Below are positions 61,265-64,000 of a DNA stretch of 64,000 nt, piece after piece. Positions within the stretch are counted from its first letter, which is position 1, and the number at the start of each line of letters is the position of its first letter. Under the pieces are notes generated by a model. It made no database searches. It worked only from the letters and a program-made list of their open reading frames with translations, and was not told the DNA's origin. A program made the position numbers and the translations under genes. The DNA lies in contig QANU01112129.1 of assembly GCA_003254905.1 (NCBI GenBank), positions 67,088 to 131,087 on the forward strand, in the 5' to 3' direction. The DNA comes from Nissolia schottii. Lineage: Eukaryota; Streptophyta; Magnoliopsida; Fabales; Fabaceae.

Positions 61265-62192
61265 GGGTTAATTAAGTTTTTTGTCCTTGTAATTTGGAAA
61301 AGTTTGGTTTTAGTCCCTCCATGAAGATTTTAGTCCCTGTAAATTTTGGTAATTTGATTTTGGTCCTTGTAGACATTTGGGAACTGACGGTGATGACGCG
61401 TCAGTTAGCTCCGCGAATGTGGCGTGCCACGTGGCATAACCCAGTTCACTTCCAATGACCCATCAACCCGATTCTAACCATGACCCGACCCGGTTTTTAT
61501 AAAAAAAATAATTGAATTCCTAAATCCCCAATTCCTACAACCTACCCCAAACACAACCGGCCACTCTGTTGAAGAAATGTTGAAGAACTTTCCAGCAAAA
61601 ATAACAAAATTGGTTAACTTTCAAGCAAACATCACCAGAAATCTTTAACTTCCTAGCAAAAATCAACAAAGTCATAGAAAGATAAAGCAAAGTGAGAGAG
61701 AGAAGAGGGAAGCAAAGTGAGAGAGAAGAGGGATTCCCTTACCTCTACGGGGTCGCGGTGAGTGGCGGCTGGGCTGTTGGAATGAGGGAGAGGGAAGACC
61801 TACGACGGCGACGGCGGTCTGTCGGGGACGACGACGACGGGGAACACAGTCTGTCGCACGACGGAGACAGAGAGGAGAAGGGAGAGTGGCCAGTTGTGTT
61901 TGGGGGTGGGATGTAGGAATTGGGGATTTGGGAATTCAATTTTTTATTTTTATTTTATACAAACTGGGTCGGGTCATGGTTAGAACCGGGTTGAAGGGTC
62001 ATTGGAAGTGAACCGGGTTATGCCACGTGGCACGCCACGTCCGCGGAGCTAACTGACATGTCATCACCGTCAGTTCCCAAACGTCTATAGGGACCAAAAT
62101 CAAATTACCAAAATTTACAGGGATTAAAATCTCCATAGAGGAATTAAAACCAAATTTTTTCAAATTACAGAAACAAAAAACTTAATTAGTCC
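61265..62192. mobile_element. Mutator-like element with ~305-bp inverted repeats
   Basis: The left arm 61265 to about 61569 and right arm about 61888-62192 are inverse copies at roughly 90 percent identity by eye, from GGGTTAATTAAG inward to AACCGGCCACTCT. TATAAAAAA at 61256-61264 and 62193-62201 is a perfect 9-bp TSD. Long terminal repeats with a 9-bp duplication define a MULE. The GC-rich centre of about 320 bp lacks transposase motifs. Each arm contains the G-box GCCACGTGGC. Confidence 0.9.
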
Positions 62193-62299
62193 TATAAAAA
62201 AAATCAACTAACTTAGCCCAACTCCACTAAACGACAAATTTGGAATGAATAAATGATTTGGAGAGTGCCACGGTGAAGCCTTGGCTGCGGTTACTCGCC

Positions 62300-62521
62300 G
62301 TTGCCTCTAACTCAGTCAGCAGCGGCCAACGGTCAAAGATGGGGCCACGTCAACCCGATTCCTTTTACACCCTCATTTCCCAAAATACCCCTTTCAAGAC
62401 CACTATATAAAAGCACCTGCGACCTTACCAATCCCGAGACAAATCGCGAAATCACTTGCCAACAACACTGTGAGAGAAGAGAAAGAACTGAGCTTTGTAG
62501 AAAAAAGTAGCGATCGTTTCA
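62300..62521 (+). promoter_or_regulatory. Monodehydroascorbate reductase proximal promoter and 5' UTR
   Basis: A TATA box CTATATAAAAG lies at 62403-62413, about 110 bp before the start codon. GGCCACGTCAAC (about 62342-62353) is a G-box/ACGT-type word. The ATG at 62522 follows a purine-rich leader. The MULE ends about 210 bp upstream of the TATA box. Confidence 0.65.
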
Positions 62522-63788
<1,267 letters not shown>

Positions 63789-64000
63789 TGAAATGTCTAT
63801 GACCGTTCCTTTGCACAGATGTACATTGTACAATGTGTCTTTTAGTTTTAAAAGAAACTTTTCCATTTTGCAAATCAATAAATAGTGGACTTCCTAGCTG
63901 GGAACTAATTTTCACTTCTCCTCTGAGATTTATGTACTCTAATAGAAACAAATTAATTTTCAACTTCACATATCAAATTTACCAGAACTTGCAATTTTTC

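Noticed and set aside
61692..61939. Overlapping Arg/Asp-rich frames as a possible small gene
   Set aside because: They lie in the GC-rich centre of the MULE and arise from GACGAC/CGGCGA repeats; kept only as a possible captured fragment.

Overview
This is a eukaryotic nuclear window from a dicot plant. Introns follow GT-AG, the DNA is AT-rich, and remnants of most plant transposon classes are present. The plastid-targeted N-terminus of the branching enzyme (MVYAVWGVRFPAVPSLHKS) resembles what I recall of bean starch branching enzyme, so a papilionoid legume is my best guess. That is an inference, not a proven assignment.

Four genuine protein-coding genes are supported. (1) A class-A (SBEII-type) starch branching enzyme lies on the minus strand at 12279-22541; I could join 22 coding exons in phase. 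(2) An RLPH2-type PPP-family phosphatase lies on the minus strand at 26093-29219, with 4 exons and 306 aa. (3) A KIPK-like AGC VIII protein kinase lies on the minus strand at 31537-35055, with 2 coding exons, 835 aa and a CT-rich leader near 36.8 kb. (4) The first two exons of a monodehydroascorbate reductase lie on the plus strand from 62522 and run off the right edge. The genes have unrelated roles (starch synthesis, phosphatase signalling, auxin/cytoskeleton-type kinase signalling, ascorbate recycling) and do not form a functional cluster.

Layout: 1-12 kb is a transposon graveyard. It holds a tandem repeat and retroelement remnant, a CACTA-like remnant, a 5'-truncated LINE with an intact RNase H frame and perfect target-site duplication (TSD), a dead LINE inside a three-copy dispersed repeat, and a 658-bp insertion with a 10-bp TSD. 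12-37 kb is the gene-rich core, with small foldback elements and a 303-nt pure A tract in introns. 37-62 kb is mostly gene-free and contains two TRIM-like mini LTR elements, two copies of one hAT family, a MULE-like MITE, and a 6.1-kb degenerate Ty1/copia element on the minus strand. That copia is itself invaded by an 8-bp-TSD hAT element and a short SINE-like insert. 61.3-62.2 kb is a Mutator-like element with about 305-bp inverted repeats and a perfect 9-bp TSD, placed just upstream of the reductase promoter and carrying two G-boxes.

I found no convincing new multi-gene biological system. The best leads are the G-box-bearing MULE next to the reductase promoter, a probable one-base frameshift trimming the branching enzyme tail, the 303-nt homopolymer, and several well-bounded non-autonomous elements that appear unclassified.
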